DNA from: CAG-791 sp963596015
GTDB taxonomy: Bacteria; Bacillota; Clostridia; Lachnospirales; Lachnospiraceae
Assembly (NCBI GenBank): GCA_963596015.1
Contig: CAVBJS010000009.1
Location: 1-64,000 of the forward strand
Direction: 5' to 3'
DNA: 64,000 nt
Of this stretch, positions 14,943 through 24,084 are shown in pieces. Numbering within the stretch: the first letter of the stretch is position 1; each line of letters begins with the position of its first letter. The notes beneath the pieces are model-generated. The model made no database searches and was not told the origin of the DNA. It saw nothing but the letters and a program-made list of their open reading frames with translations. Position numbers and translations under genes: made by a program.

Positions 14943-16109
14943 GTGATTGAAGTATCCCATCTCACAAAGCGGTATGGGAATCATGCTGCGGTGGCTGACT
15001 TGTCTTTTACCGCCGAAAAAGGAAAGATCTACGGATTTTTAGGGCCCAACGGCGCCGGCAAATCCACCACCATGAACATGATGACCGGCTATCTTGCGCC
15101 TTCTGACGGCACAGTGCGCATCAATGAATTTGATATCATGAAGCAGCCGGAGGAGGCAAAGGCATGTATCGGCTATCTGCCGGAGGTGCCGCCGCTGTAT
15201 CCGGATATGACAGTGCGGGAATATCTGGAATTTGCCGCAGAGCTTAAAAAGATACCTAAGAAGGACAGGGCAGAGGCGGTAAGCCAGGCTATGAAAAAGA
15301 CCGAGGTGCTGGAAGTTTCATCTCGTCTTATTAAAAACCTGTCCAAGGGATACAAGCAGAGAGTGGGATTAGCACAGGCCATCATTAATAATCCCGCTAT
15401 TATCATTCTCGATGAGCCTACTTCCGGCCTTGATCCGGAGCAGCAAAGAGAGATGTTTGACTATATCCGTTCCCTGAAAGAGGAGCATACCATTATCTTA
15501 AGCTCCCATATTCTGTCCGATGTCAGTGCCGTCTGTGATTATGTCTGGATCATCAACCACGGCAAGATGGTAGCCAGCGACACACCGGAAGGCTTAAGTG
15601 CCCAGATGACCACCACCCAGGAGATTTCCGTCACGGTACTTGGCAGCCGGGAAGCACTGGAAAAAGCATTGCAGGATGTGCCGGATAAAAAGAGCGTCAC
15701 TTTTGAGAGCACTACAACAGAAGATGGCTCTGAAAACGTCACGGCCATTATCGAGACAGAGCAGCAGGAGGATATTCGTCCCATCCTTTCCCAGGCTATT
15801 TTCGGTGCCGGTCTTACCGTGATCTCCATGTCCAGAAAAGAAAAGTCCTTAGAGGATATTTTCCTGACTCTGACGGGAGATAATGGGGTAAACAGCATCG
15901 CAAAGGTCGAGGATCTCGATGATACAAACGAGGATGAAACTGTGGCAGACAATGATCCCACAGATAACGACGGAGAGGTAAATGAGGATAACGGAGCGAC
16001 AGACACTTCTGATACAGCAAAAGAAGTAAACGGTGAAGATGAAAACACCGATGATGAGATGTCTGCATCTGAGAACACCCCAATGAACAGCGAAGATGTA
16101 CAAGAATAA
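14943..16109 (+). CDS. ABC transporter ATP-binding protein (GldA-like) with acidic tail
   Basis: 388 residues from GTG 14943 behind AGGAGG. The first 220 residues form a standard nucleotide-binding domain: Walker A GPNGAGKST near residue 38, signature LSKGYKQRVGLAQ, Walker B IIILDEPTSGLD, switch His in 'ILSSHILSDV'. Residues 220-315 are the C-terminal domain seen in ABC-2 ATPases. The last ~65 residues are Asp/Glu/Asn-rich low complexity (for example EDLDDTNEDETVADNDPTD), not needed in the family. The two following genes encode the membrane part and a DUF4340 partner, so this ATPase energises a Gld-type complex of unknown substrate. Confidence 0.92.
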   Translation: MIEVSHLTKRYGNHAAVADLSFTAEKGKIYGFLGPNGAGKSTTMNMMTGYLAPSDGTVRINEFDIMKQPEEAKACIGYLPEVPPLYPDMTVREYLEFAAELKKIPKKDRAEAVSQAMKKTEVLEVSSRLIKNLSKGYKQRVGLAQAIINNPAIIILDEPTSGLDPEQQREMFDYIRSLKEEHTIILSSHILSDVSAVCDYVWIINHGKMVASDTPEGLSAQMTTTQEISVTVLGSREALEKALQDVPDKKSVTFESTTTEDGSENVTAIIETEQQEDIRPILSQAIFGAGLTVISMSRKEKSLEDIFLTLTGDNGVNSIAKVEDLDDTNEDETVADNDPTDNDGEVNEDNGATDTSDTAKEVNGEDENTDDEMSASENTPMNSEDVQE

Positions 16110-16254
16110 GTCTTACGTACAATAAGCTTTACATTTAATAAGCTTCACACGCAGTAAGTCGTGTCTTGTATGTAAGATCAGATGCACCGGAGAATACACC
16201 GTTTTCTGTATCGACATGTCACGAGAAATTTATGAAATGAGGTAGATAGATATT

Positions 16255-18375
16255 ATGCTTGCCATATTTAAAAGGGATTTCAGATCCTATTTCCATTCCT
16301 TTATCGGATGGCTTTTCATCGGCGTGCTGTGGTTCTTTATTTCCCTTTATGTAGCCGCCTACAATTTCCTGGGGCTGCGCACCAGCATCGTCTATGCCCT
16401 TTCCATGGGCTCCATTGTTCTTCTTCTGCTGATCCCCATTCTGACTATGCGGGTATTTGCGGAAGAGCGTAAGCAAAAGACAGACCAGTTGCTATTTACC
16501 GCACCCGTATCCATCGGCAGTGTGGTATTCGGTAAGTTCCTGGCCGTGGCCGCTGTCTTTTCCATTCCGGTTGCGGCGGTATGCCTTTATCCTTTGATCT
16601 TCTCCCTTTTCGGAACCATTCCCTTTGGCTCTAACTATACTGCGATCTTAGGACTCTGGCTCTTTGGTCTTGCCAGCATTGCCATTGCGGAGTTTGCCTC
16701 CTCTCTGACAGAAAATCCTATTATTTCCGCGGTTATTTCTTTCGGACTTTTGCTGGCTTCCTTCCTGATGGCCAACATCACCAGCATGATTTCCTCCAGC
16801 GGTAACCTGCTGACAAAGATCCTGGACTGCTTCGATATGAGTGCCCGGTTTGATGCATTTTTAAATGATCAGCTGGACATTACCGCAGTGGTCTATCTGG
16901 TATCCGTCGTGGCTCTGTTCCTTTTCCTGACCAGCCAGGCTATCCAGAAGCGGCGTTATTCCATTTCCAAAAAGACCTTTTCCTTTGGCGCTTACAGCAC
17001 CAGCCTGATCGCGGTAGCGGTAGTGATCACAGTGGTGGTCAATCTGGCGGTAAATGCACTGCCGGAGAGCATTAAGACCATTGATGTCTCTCAGAATAAG
17101 CTCTATACCCTGACAGACGATACCAAGACTCTGGTAAAGGCACTGGATGAGGACATTACCATTTATGTGCTGGCCAGCGAGAAGAGTCAGGATGAACTGG
17201 TGAAGAATACCCTGGATCAGTATGCATCCTTGTCGGATCATATTACGGTTTCTACCGTAGATCCTGCCGTAAATCCGGAATTTATCAATAAATACTCCGA
17301 TAACGCATCCACCCTTTACCAGAACAGTCTGATCGTGGAAAGCAGCCAGCGCAGTAAGGTCATCAATTACAGCGACCTCTATGAGAGCTCCCTGAATTAT
17401 TCCACTTACTCTTACGAGACCACCGGTTATGACGGTGAGGGACAGATCACCTCTGCCATTGCCTATGTCACCACCGATGATATGCCTAAGGTATATATGA
17501 TCACCGGCCACGGTGAGAACTCCTTAGATGAGGATTTCCTCAATGGCTTAAAGAAGCAGAATATCGAAACAGCTGACTTGAATCTGCTGACGGAAGATGC
17601 GGTGCCGGAGGATGCCCAGGCTGTGGTCATCAATGCTCCTTCCTCTGATTTCTCCGCAGATGATGCCAAGAAGGTAACGGATTATCTGGAAAATGGCGGC
17701 AATGCCGTGATCGTTACCAATTTCCAGGCTACCGGTGATATGACCAATTTCAATACGATCCTGGAATTTTACGGTGTGAGCGCTAAGGCAGGCATTGTCA
17801 TTGACAATAACAGAAACAATTTCTACAGCAATGGCTATTATCTGCTGCCTTCTGTTTCCTCTGACGATGACGCCACCTCCGGCGTACTCTCCGGCAATGG
17901 CTATGTATTTGCTCCCTATGCCCAGGCTCTTTCCTATGATGAGGAAAATACCGGCATCAGCTTTACCGCTTTGCTGACCACCTCTGACAGTGCCTATATC
18001 CATGCGGATGTCACCAGCCCCAACCAGACCCTGGAGCAGACAGACCAGGATGAGGCAGGCAACTTTGTCATCGGCGTAAAGGCACAGCACACTGATGGAA
18101 GCTCTACCGCTTACATTTACGGTTGTTCCCAGCTGTTTACGGACAGTGCGGATCAGATGGTTTCCGGCTCTAACTTAAGCCTGTTTACCGGTACCTTCGG
18201 CAACATGGTGGAGGCCACCAGCAGCGTTTCCATTCCCGTGAAGAGCTACTCCAGTTCCTCCATGACCATTTCCTCCATGAAGCAGATCACCATGAGCATC
18301 CTTTGCGTCATCGTCATTCCTGTGGTACTCTTGCTGATCGGATTTATCACATGGCTGATGCGCAGAAAGAAATAA
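16255..18375 (+). CDS. Fused ABC-2 permease / GldG-like extracytoplasmic protein
   Basis: 706 residues. Residues 1-235 are an ABC-2 type permease with about six membrane helices (GldF-like; 'LAIFKRDFRSYFHSFIGW' start, 'ILTMRVFAEERKQKTDQLL'). After another helix near 250-275 a large extracytoplasmic domain follows, with the GldG/IFT52-like pattern 'LYTLTDDTKTLVKALDEDITIYVL' (part shown), 'YDGEGQITSAIAYVTTDDMPKV', 'TGHGE' and 'NGGNAVIV'. A last helix near the C-terminus ('CVIVIPVVLLLIGFITWLM') anchors it, followed by basic RRKK. In many bacteria GldF and GldG are separate; here they are one chain. It works with the ATPase upstream and the DUF4340 protein downstream. Confidence 0.88.
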   Translation: MLAIFKRDFRSYFHSFIGWLFIGVLWFFISLYVAAYNFLGLRTSIVYALSMGSIVLLLLIPILTMRVFAEERKQKTDQLLFTAPVSIGSVVFGKFLAVAAVFSIPVAAVCLYPLIFSLFGTIPFGSNYTAILGLWLFGLASIAIAEFASSLTENPIISAVISFGLLLASFLMANITSMISSSGNLLTKILDCFDMSARFDAFLNDQLDITAVVYLVSVVALFLFLTSQAIQKRRYSISKKTFSFGAYSTSLIAVAVVITVVVNLAVNALPESIKTIDVSQNKLYTLTDDTKTLVKALDEDITIYVLASEKSQDELVKNTLDQYASLSDHITVSTVDPAVNPEFINKYSDNASTLYQNSLIVESSQRSKVINYSDLYESSLNYSTYSYETTGYDGEGQITSAIAYVTTDDMPKVYMITGHGENSLDEDFLNGLKKQNIETADLNLLTEDAVPEDAQAVVINAPSSDFSADDAKKVTDYLENGGNAVIVTNFQATGDMTNFNTILEFYGVSAKAGIVIDNNRNNFYSNGYYLLPSVSSDDDATSGVLSGNGYVFAPYAQALSYDEENTGISFTALLTTSDSAYIHADVTSPNQTLEQTDQDEAGNFVIGVKAQHTDGSSTAYIYGCSQLFTDSADQMVSGSNLSLFTGTFGNMVEATSSVSIPVKSYSSSSMTISSMKQITMSILCVIVIPVVLLLIGFITWLMRRKK

Positions 18376-18416
18376 CGCAGAAAGATTTTGCCCGTGGTAA
18401 CGAAAGGAATTTATTC

Positions 18417-19205
18417 ATGAAAAAACAGAAAATACAGTTGATCGCACTCCTGATCGTGCTGGTCGCCTGCATAGGCGGGTATTTCGGAGCCAGTGCGTAT
18501 TCCAAAAAGAAACAGGCAGAGGAAGAAAAGGAGGAGAGTTACACAGCCCTTACTTTAGGAGAAGATGCGGAGATTACAGGCATTACCGTCAGCGGCGCAG
18601 AGGCCTCTTATGCGCTGGTAAAAGAGGATGATACCTGGAAATTTGCAGACAATGCCGATGCCAAGGTAACAGAGAGCAGTGTGACCACTATGACAGAGGA
18701 TCTTGCCGAGATCACAGGTGATAATGAGATCGCCGATGTGACGGACTTCGCCCAGTACGGTCTGGATGATCCCCAGCTGACCATCCAATTTACCTTAAGC
18801 GACGGCACCGGTCATACCGTAAAGATCGGTGATAAAAACAGCACCATCAGCCGGTACTACCTGCAGGTAGATGATTCCACCACCGTTTATACGGTTACAT
18901 CCACCCTTTATAGCACCTTTAACAAGACGGTAGAGGACCTGACGGATACCAGCGAGGATGATTCGGAGGATACTTCCGAAGATGCTTCCGAGGATGCTTC
19001 TGAGGATGAGAGTGCAGCCCAGGATAGTTCGGATGAGACCGGCAGTGAATCTGTATCGGATGATACTGCCGATGCTGCCTCTGTAAGTGGAACAACAGAG
19101 GAGACAGCAACAGGTGCATCTTCCCAGGAAGCGGGCGCGGAGGCGTCTGCTTCGGAAAGCACGGAAACTGCGACAGGATCTGCTTCTGATACGGCAGCTA
19201 ATTAA
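18417..19205 (+). CDS. DUF4340 membrane-anchored protein with acidic Ser/Asp/Glu tail
   Basis: 262 residues from ATG 18417, with GAAAGGAA ten bases upstream; the longer frame overlapping the previous gene lacks a ribosome binding site. An N-terminal membrane anchor (IALLIVLVACIGGYFGASAY) is followed by the DUF4340 domain (about 40-170), which has 'YALVKEDDTWKFAD', 'LDDPQLTIQFTLSDG' and 'YYLQVDDSTTVYTV'. The last ~90 residues are almost wholly Ser, Asp, Glu, Thr and Ala with 'SEDASEDASED' repeats. DUF4340 proteins usually follow GldF/GldG genes and are thought to be part of the same envelope complex. The acidic tail echoes the one on the ATPase. Confidence 0.85.
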   Translation: MKKQKIQLIALLIVLVACIGGYFGASAYSKKKQAEEEKEESYTALTLGEDAEITGITVSGAEASYALVKEDDTWKFADNADAKVTESSVTTMTEDLAEITGDNEIADVTDFAQYGLDDPQLTIQFTLSDGTGHTVKIGDKNSTISRYYLQVDDSTTVYTVTSTLYSTFNKTVEDLTDTSEDDSEDTSEDASEDASEDESAAQDSSDETGSESVSDDTADAASVSGTTEETATGASSQEAGAEASASESTETATGSASDTAAN

Positions 19206-19260
19206 CACGTGCGTTATTGGCAACTGAAATGTAACTGCTGAGCGGTAACGAAAAGCACAG

Positions 19261-19289
19261 TTGACAGAATACTTTCCCGGTGCTAGTAT
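19261..19289 (+). promoter_or_regulatory. SigA-type promoter of the trp operon
   Basis: TTGACA (19261-19266), 17-base spacer, TAGTAT (19284-19289). It lies about 30 bases before the first T-box stem and 420 bases before trpE. Confidence 0.8.
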
Positions 19290-19309
19290 TTGATTTATAA
19301 ATTTCATAG

Positions 19310-19592
19310 ATTAAACCGTTGAAGCGAAGATCAAAGCAATGATGCCTTTACAGAGAATCTGAGATGCTGAGAATCAGATGAGAAACAAATTGCCAAATGG
19401 ATCGCTGAGGGCACAGAGCAAATGCTTATGCAGAGTATTCTGTGACGTAAAGGCAGACGTCATATGCCAGGGATATAGAGGTATCCTGATAAGAGCACGA
19501 AGGAATTCGTGAAGACAAGGTGGCACCGCGGATAGTTTAGTATTATTCGTCCTTGATAGCTTATGCTTGATGAGCTATCAAGGACTTTTTTT
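19310..19592 (+). promoter_or_regulatory. Tryptophan T-box leader with intrinsic terminator
   Basis: The diagnostic T-box sequence AAGGTGGCACCGCGG is at 19517-19531. Stem I starts around 19320 (GAAGCGAAGATCAAAGC). A plausible specifier codon TGG (Trp) lies at 19398-19400 in the distal strand of stem I. The terminator GTCCTTGATAGC (19549-19560) / GCTATCAAGGAC (19574-19585) plus seven T ends at 19592. Uncharged tRNA-Trp would pair with the specifier and T-box bulge and favour the antiterminator, so trp genes are read when tryptophan is short. Known: mechanism of the class. Inferred: the exact specifier. Confidence 0.93.
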
Positions 19593-19712
19593 GTGCGAAA
19601 TTTACTTATGCATCTTATGCATAAATGCTATTTTGCATTGTTCGTATGTTCCTTGAAAGGACCTCAAGTGAAATGATAACTGTACACAGAAATGGAAAGG
19701 AGCAGCATTAAG

Positions 19713-21173
19713 ATGGTGATCATGCCTTCTAAAGAAGAAATAGAGAAGATCGCGGCTGAAGGAAAGTATAAGGTCCTTCCGGTCAGTTGCGAGCTTTTAT
19801 CCGATTTTATCACGCCCATCGAAACCATGCGGATTCTCAAAAACGTATCCAGTCACTGCTATCTACTGGAATCCGCCCAGGCCAATGAGACCTGGGGACG
19901 ATATACCTTTTTGGGCTACGATCCCAAGCTGGAGATCAGCTGTGTGAAGGGGCAGATGAAGATCGGTGATCTTTCCATTCAGACAGAGGATCCGGCCGGC
20001 TACCTGCGTCAGATCCTGGCAGAGTATAAAAGCCCTCGCTTTTCTTATCTGCCTTCCTTTACCGGCGGCCTGGTGGGATATTTTTCCTATGATTATCTGG
20101 GCTACAGTGAGCCGAGCGTCCGCTGTAAGGCAGAGGATACAGAGAATTTCAAGGATGTGGATCTGATGCTTTTTGATCAGGTCATCGCCTTTGATAACCT
20201 GCGACAGAAGATCATCCTGATAGTCAATATGTCCTTGGACAATCCCGAGGAAGAATACAATAAGGCGGTCAGAAGACTGCAGCAGCTGATAGATCTTTTA
20301 AAGAACGGAGAGAAAAAAGAAGAGCCGGCCGGCAAACTCCTTGGCAAGGCAGAGCCTCTTTTTGATCAGGAACAGTATTGTCAGATGGTGGAGAAGGCCA
20401 AGCACTATATCAAGGAGGGCGATATCTTCCAGATCGTCCTGTCCAACAGACTCTGTGCTCCCTTTGAGGGAAGTCTGCTGAATACCTACCGTATGCTGCG
20501 GACCATCAATCCTTCTCCCTACATGTTCTATTTCTCCGGAACGGACGTGGAGGTGGCAGGTGCCTCCCCGGAGACACTGGTGAAACTGGAGAACGGTATC
20601 CTGCATACATTCCCCCTGGCAGGCACAAGGCCCAGAGGAAAGACGCCCCAAGAGGACGCAGCACTGGAAAAGGAATTGCTGGCGGATGAAAAGGAACTGG
20701 CCGAGCACAACATGCTGGTGGATCTGGGGCGCAATGACCTAGGAAAGATCAGCAAGTTCGGCACTGTACAGGTAGAAAAGCTCCATTCCATAGAGCATTA
20801 CTCCCACGTCATGCATATCGGCTCTACCGTCCGGGGAGAGATCGCGGAGGGCTATGATGCACTGGATGCGGTGGCGGCAGTACTGCCGGCCGGAACCCTT
20901 TCCGGCGCTCCTAAGATCCGGGCCTGCCAGCTGATCGCAGAACTGGAAAACAATAAACGAGGTATTTACGGCGGCGCCATCGGTTATATAGATTTTACCG
21001 GCAATATGGATACCTGCATCGCCATCCGCATCGCCTACAAGAAAAATGGAAAAGTTTTCGTGCGCAGCGGCGCCGGCATCGTGGCAGACTCCGTACCGGA
21101 GAAGGAATACCAGGAATGCCTGAATAAGGCAGGGGCTTCCCTGAAGGCACTGGAGATGGCACAGGAGTGTTAG
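19713..21173 (+). CDS. trpE: Anthranilate synthase component I
   Basis: 486 residues from ATG 19713, chosen for AAGGAG ten bases upstream. TrpE takes chorismate and ammonia from TrpG to anthranilate, the first step of tryptophan synthesis. The N-terminal part has the feedback-inhibition LLES element ('CYLLESAQANETWGRYTFLG', shown in part), and the C-terminal chorismate-binding domain has 'IFQIVLSNRL', 'SPYMFYF', 'GTRPRGKTPQED', 'NDLGKISKFGTV' and 'AGTLSGAPKIRACQLI'. Length is normal. It is the first gene behind the T-box and is followed 22 bases later by trpG. Confidence 0.97.
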   Translation: MVIMPSKEEIEKIAAEGKYKVLPVSCELLSDFITPIETMRILKNVSSHCYLLESAQANETWGRYTFLGYDPKLEISCVKGQMKIGDLSIQTEDPAGYLRQILAEYKSPRFSYLPSFTGGLVGYFSYDYLGYSEPSVRCKAEDTENFKDVDLMLFDQVIAFDNLRQKIILIVNMSLDNPEEEYNKAVRRLQQLIDLLKNGEKKEEPAGKLLGKAEPLFDQEQYCQMVEKAKHYIKEGDIFQIVLSNRLCAPFEGSLLNTYRMLRTINPSPYMFYFSGTDVEVAGASPETLVKLENGILHTFPLAGTRPRGKTPQEDAALEKELLADEKELAEHNMLVDLGRNDLGKISKFGTVQVEKLHSIEHYSHVMHIGSTVRGEIAEGYDALDAVAAVLPAGTLSGAPKIRACQLIAELENNKRGIYGGAIGYIDFTGNMDTCIAIRIAYKKNGKVFVRSGAGIVADSVPEKEYQECLNKAGASLKALEMAQEC

Positions 21174-21195
21174 TTATTTAGAAATGGGGATTAAT

Positions 21196-21771
21196 ATGAT
21201 TCTGTTGATCGATAATTATGACAGTTTTTCTTATAATCTGTATCAGCTGATTGGAGAGATCGATCCGGATATTCGGGTGATCCGAAATGATGAGCTGACG
21301 GTACCTGAGATCGAGGCGTTGCATCCGGACCGCATTATCTTATCTCCCGGTCCCGGACGGCCGGAGGATGCAGGCTGTATCATCGAGGTGGTAAAGCAGT
21401 TGGGAGACCACATCCCGATCCTGGGCGTATGCCTAGGGCATCAGGCTATCTGTGCTTCCTTTGGCGCCACCATCACCTATGCCAAAACCTTGATGCACGG
21501 CAAACAGTCTGATGTGAAATTTGATTCTTCCTGCCTGCTTTTTAAGGATTGTCCGGAGGTAGCGCCGGTGGCCCGGTATCATTCCCTGGCGGCCGATGCC
21601 CAGACCATTCCTGATTGCCTGCGCATTACCGCTCTTACCACCGACGGAGAGGTCATGGCTGTGCAGCATACACAGTATCCCATCTACGGTGTCCAGTTCC
21701 ACCCGGAATCCATCATGACACCCGACGGCAAGACCATGCTTAGAAACTTCATAGGCACGGATATATTATAG
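21196..21771 (+). CDS. trpG: Anthranilate synthase component II (glutamine amidotransferase)
   Basis: 191 residues starting at ATG 21196 (MILLIDNYDSFSYNLYQ), the usual TrpG N-terminus; a start four codons earlier is possible, but GGGG then lies inside the gene. The class I amidotransferase signs are present: oxyanion 'LSPGPGRPEDAG', nucleophile Cys in 'GVCLGHQAI', and the His-Glu pair in 'YGVQFHPESI'. It supplies ammonia to TrpE. The match to PabA is also close, but operon position decides for TrpG. A tandem repeat array separates it from trpD. Confidence 0.95.
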   Translation: MILLIDNYDSFSYNLYQLIGEIDPDIRVIRNDELTVPEIEALHPDRIILSPGPGRPEDAGCIIEVVKQLGDHIPILGVCLGHQAICASFGATITYAKTLMHGKQSDVKFDSSCLLFKDCPEVAPVARYHSLAADAQTIPDCLRITALTTDGEVMAVQHTQYPIYGVQFHPESIMTPDGKTMLRNFIGTDIL

Positions 21772-21780
21772 GCAGGGATT

Positions 21781-22010
21781 TTTATTTATGCGTATAGAAT
21801 AAGTGATTTTTACGTGTATAGAATAAGTGATTTTTACGTGTATATAATAAATGATCTTTACGTGTATGGAATAAATGATCTTTATGCGTATAGAATAAAT
21901 GATCTTTACGTATATAGAATAACTGATCTTTACGTGTATAGAATAAATGATCATTACGTATACAGAATAACTGATCTTTATGTGTATGGAATATATGATC
22001 ATTACTTAAA
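21781..22010. repeat. 24-base tandem repeat array between trpG and trpD
   Basis: Units begin with GAT at 21805, 21829, 21853, 21877, 21901, 21925, 21949, 21973 and 21997, exactly 24 bases apart, with a consensus of GATCTTTACGTGTATAGAAT followed by AAAT. A diverged unit precedes 21805. Because the period is a multiple of three, several frames stay open on both strands, but there is no convincing start or ribosome binding site. The array lies inside the trp transcript. The remaining bases 22011-22178 hold nothing recognisable apart from the trpD ribosome binding site. Confidence 0.93.
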
Positions 22011-22178
22011 ATATACGAAATGAAACAATGTACATATCGCTGTTTGGAAAGCAGACGTCCAAACAGTTGATAACACACAGTAACGGCCCCTATATATCCT
22101 CTGTATATTCTTGTTAAAAATTGGATAGCAAACCGGAAATATCGATTTCCCCCAAAAGTCTGCAGAATGGAGAGCATC

Positions 22179-23201
22179 ATGATCAAAGAAGCCATTGTGA
22201 AAATCGTAAACAAAGAAGATCTTACCTATGAAGAAGCGTATACCGTCATGAATGAGATCATGAGCGGTGAAACTTCTCCCACCCAGAATGCTGCTTTTCT
22301 GGCTGCACTTTCCACAAAGAGTGCCAAGGCCGAGACTACCGATGAGATCGCGGGCTGCGCTGCTGCTATGCGTTCTCATGCTACCCAGGTAGAGACAGGC
22401 ATGGACATTTTTGACATCGTTGGCACCGGCGGAGATAATGCCCAGAGCTTTAATATTTCCACTACCGCAGGTCTGGTAGCAGCTGCCGGCGGCGTTAAGG
22501 TAGCAAAGCACGGCAATCGTGCGGCATCCTCTAAATGCGGTACCGCAGACTGTTTAGAAGCCCTTGGCGTCAATATTCAGCAAAGTCCGGAGCGATGTGT
22601 GGAACTGCTGAAGGAAGTAGGCATGTGCTTCTTCTTTGCCCAGAAGTATCACGCATCCATGAAATATGTAGGTGCCATCCGCAAGGAACTGGGTGTACGT
22701 ACCGTTTTCAATATCCTGGGTCCCCTGACAAACCCCGGCAAGCCTTCTATGCAGCTGCTGGGCGTCTATGACGAATATTTGGTAGCTCCCCTGGCAAAAG
22801 TACTGGTAAGTCTGGGGGTTCGCCGTGGTATGGTGGTTTACGGACAGGATAAGCTGGATGAGATTTCCTTAAGCGCACCTACCACCATCTGTGAGATCCG
22901 TGACGGTTGGACCAGATCCACGGTGATCAAGCCGGAAGACTTCGGACTGCAGCGCTGCACCAAGGAGGATTTAAAAGGCGGCACACCGGAGGAAAATGCG
23001 GCTATCACCCTTGCTATCTTAAAGGGAGAGCAGGGACCTAAGAGAGATGCTGTCTTAATGAATGCGGGCGCAGCCCTTTACATCGGCGGTAAAGCAGACA
23101 CCATGAAAGATGGCGTGGAACTGGCCAAGGAGCTGATCGACAGCGGCAAGGCATTAGAAACACTGCAGAAGTTCATCGAGGTCAGCAACAGACCGGAATA
23201 A
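22179..23201 (+). CDS. trpD: Anthranilate phosphoribosyltransferase
   Basis: 340 residues from ATG 22179; GGAG lies six bases upstream, and the in-frame ATG at 22167 overlaps that site. The enzyme joins anthranilate to phosphoribosyl pyrophosphate. Signatures: 'DIVGTGGDNAQSFNIST' (PRPP-binding glycine loop), 'KHGNRAASSKCGTADCLEAL', 'FFFAQKYHASMKYV' and 'NILGPLTNPG'. Length is standard. It is the third trp gene, 400 bases after trpG owing to the repeat array. Confidence 0.97.
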   Translation: MIKEAIVKIVNKEDLTYEEAYTVMNEIMSGETSPTQNAAFLAALSTKSAKAETTDEIAGCAAAMRSHATQVETGMDIFDIVGTGGDNAQSFNISTTAGLVAAAGGVKVAKHGNRAASSKCGTADCLEALGVNIQQSPERCVELLKEVGMCFFFAQKYHASMKYVGAIRKELGVRTVFNILGPLTNPGKPSMQLLGVYDEYLVAPLAKVLVSLGVRRGMVVYGQDKLDEISLSAPTTICEIRDGWTRSTVIKPEDFGLQRCTKEDLKGGTPEENAAITLAILKGEQGPKRDAVLMNAGAALYIGGKADTMKDGVELAKELIDSGKALETLQKFIEVSNRPE

Positions 23202-23244
23202 AATAATGCAGTGTCACGATAAACGGCCACACGTGGAGGTAAAC

Positions 23245-24027
23245 ATGAACATTTTGGATCAGTTGGCAGAGCATGCCAAAGAGCGCTGCCAAAAGGCTAA
23301 GGAGATCCGCAGTGCAGAAGAAGTACAGGTACTTGCTCTTTCTATGCCGAAGAAGGATTTTTCCTTTGAAAAGGCCTTGGCAAAGCCTGGGATCTCCATG
23401 ATCTGTGAGTGCAAAAAAGCTTCTCCCTCCAAGGGACTTATTGCCCCGGACTTTCCGTATCTGCAGATAGCCAAAGAATATGAGGCCGCCGGTGCCGACT
23501 GTATCTCTGTTCTGACAGAACCTAAATGGTTTTTAGGACGGGACGAATATTTACAGGAGATCGCAGAGACGGTTTCCATTCCCTGTATCCGTAAAGATTT
23601 TACCGTAGATCCCTATATGATCTACGAAGCCAGGATCCTGGGTGCCTCTGCAGTGCTGCTGATCTGCTCCATTCTCTCTAAGGAGCAGATCAGGGAGTAT
23701 CTTTCTATCTGCGATACACTGGGGCTTTCCGCTCTGGTGGAAGCACACGATACGGTAGAAGTAGATATGGCCATAGAGGCAGGTGCCCGCATCATCGGTG
23801 TCAATAACCGCAACTTAAAGGATTTTACCGTAGATACCGCCAACAGCCGGCGCCTGCGGGAGAGAATCCCTTCGAACATTCTGTTCGTATCCGAGAGTGG
23901 CGTAAGAGATGCCGGAGACGTGGCCTTGCTGCGGGAAATCGGCGCTGATGCCGTGTTGGTAGGAGAGGCACTGATGCGTGCTCCGGATAAGAAGGCTAAA
24001 TTAAAAGAGCTGCGGGGAGAAAGCTAG
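23245..24027 (+). CDS. trpC: Indole-3-glycerol phosphate synthase
   Basis: 260 residues from ATG 23245, with GGAGG six bases upstream; a longer frame from 23206 has no such site. A single (beta/alpha)8 barrel with conserved 'MICECKKASPSKGLI' (catalytic Lys), 'ADCISVLTEPKWFLG', 'PCIRKDFTVDPYMIYEA', 'VNNRNLKDF', 'SESGV' and 'GADAVLVGEALMRA'. It is not fused to TrpF, which is encoded separately downstream. It converts CdRP to indole-glycerol phosphate. Confidence 0.96.
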   Translation: MNILDQLAEHAKERCQKAKEIRSAEEVQVLALSMPKKDFSFEKALAKPGISMICECKKASPSKGLIAPDFPYLQIAKEYEAAGADCISVLTEPKWFLGRDEYLQEIAETVSIPCIRKDFTVDPYMIYEARILGASAVLLICSILSKEQIREYLSICDTLGLSALVEAHDTVEVDMAIEAGARIIGVNNRNLKDFTVDTANSRRLRERIPSNILFVSESGVRDAGDVALLREIGADAVLVGEALMRAPDKKAKLKELRGES

Positions 24028-24084
24028 AATAACAACTATATCAGAACCTAAATGCGGTATAGATATGCAGAAATGGGAATTACT

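Noticed and set aside
21814..22023. Open frame through the 24-base repeats (DLYVYRIN units) as a small gene
   Set aside because: Openness follows from a period that is a multiple of three; both strands are open, and there is no ribosome binding site or plausible start.
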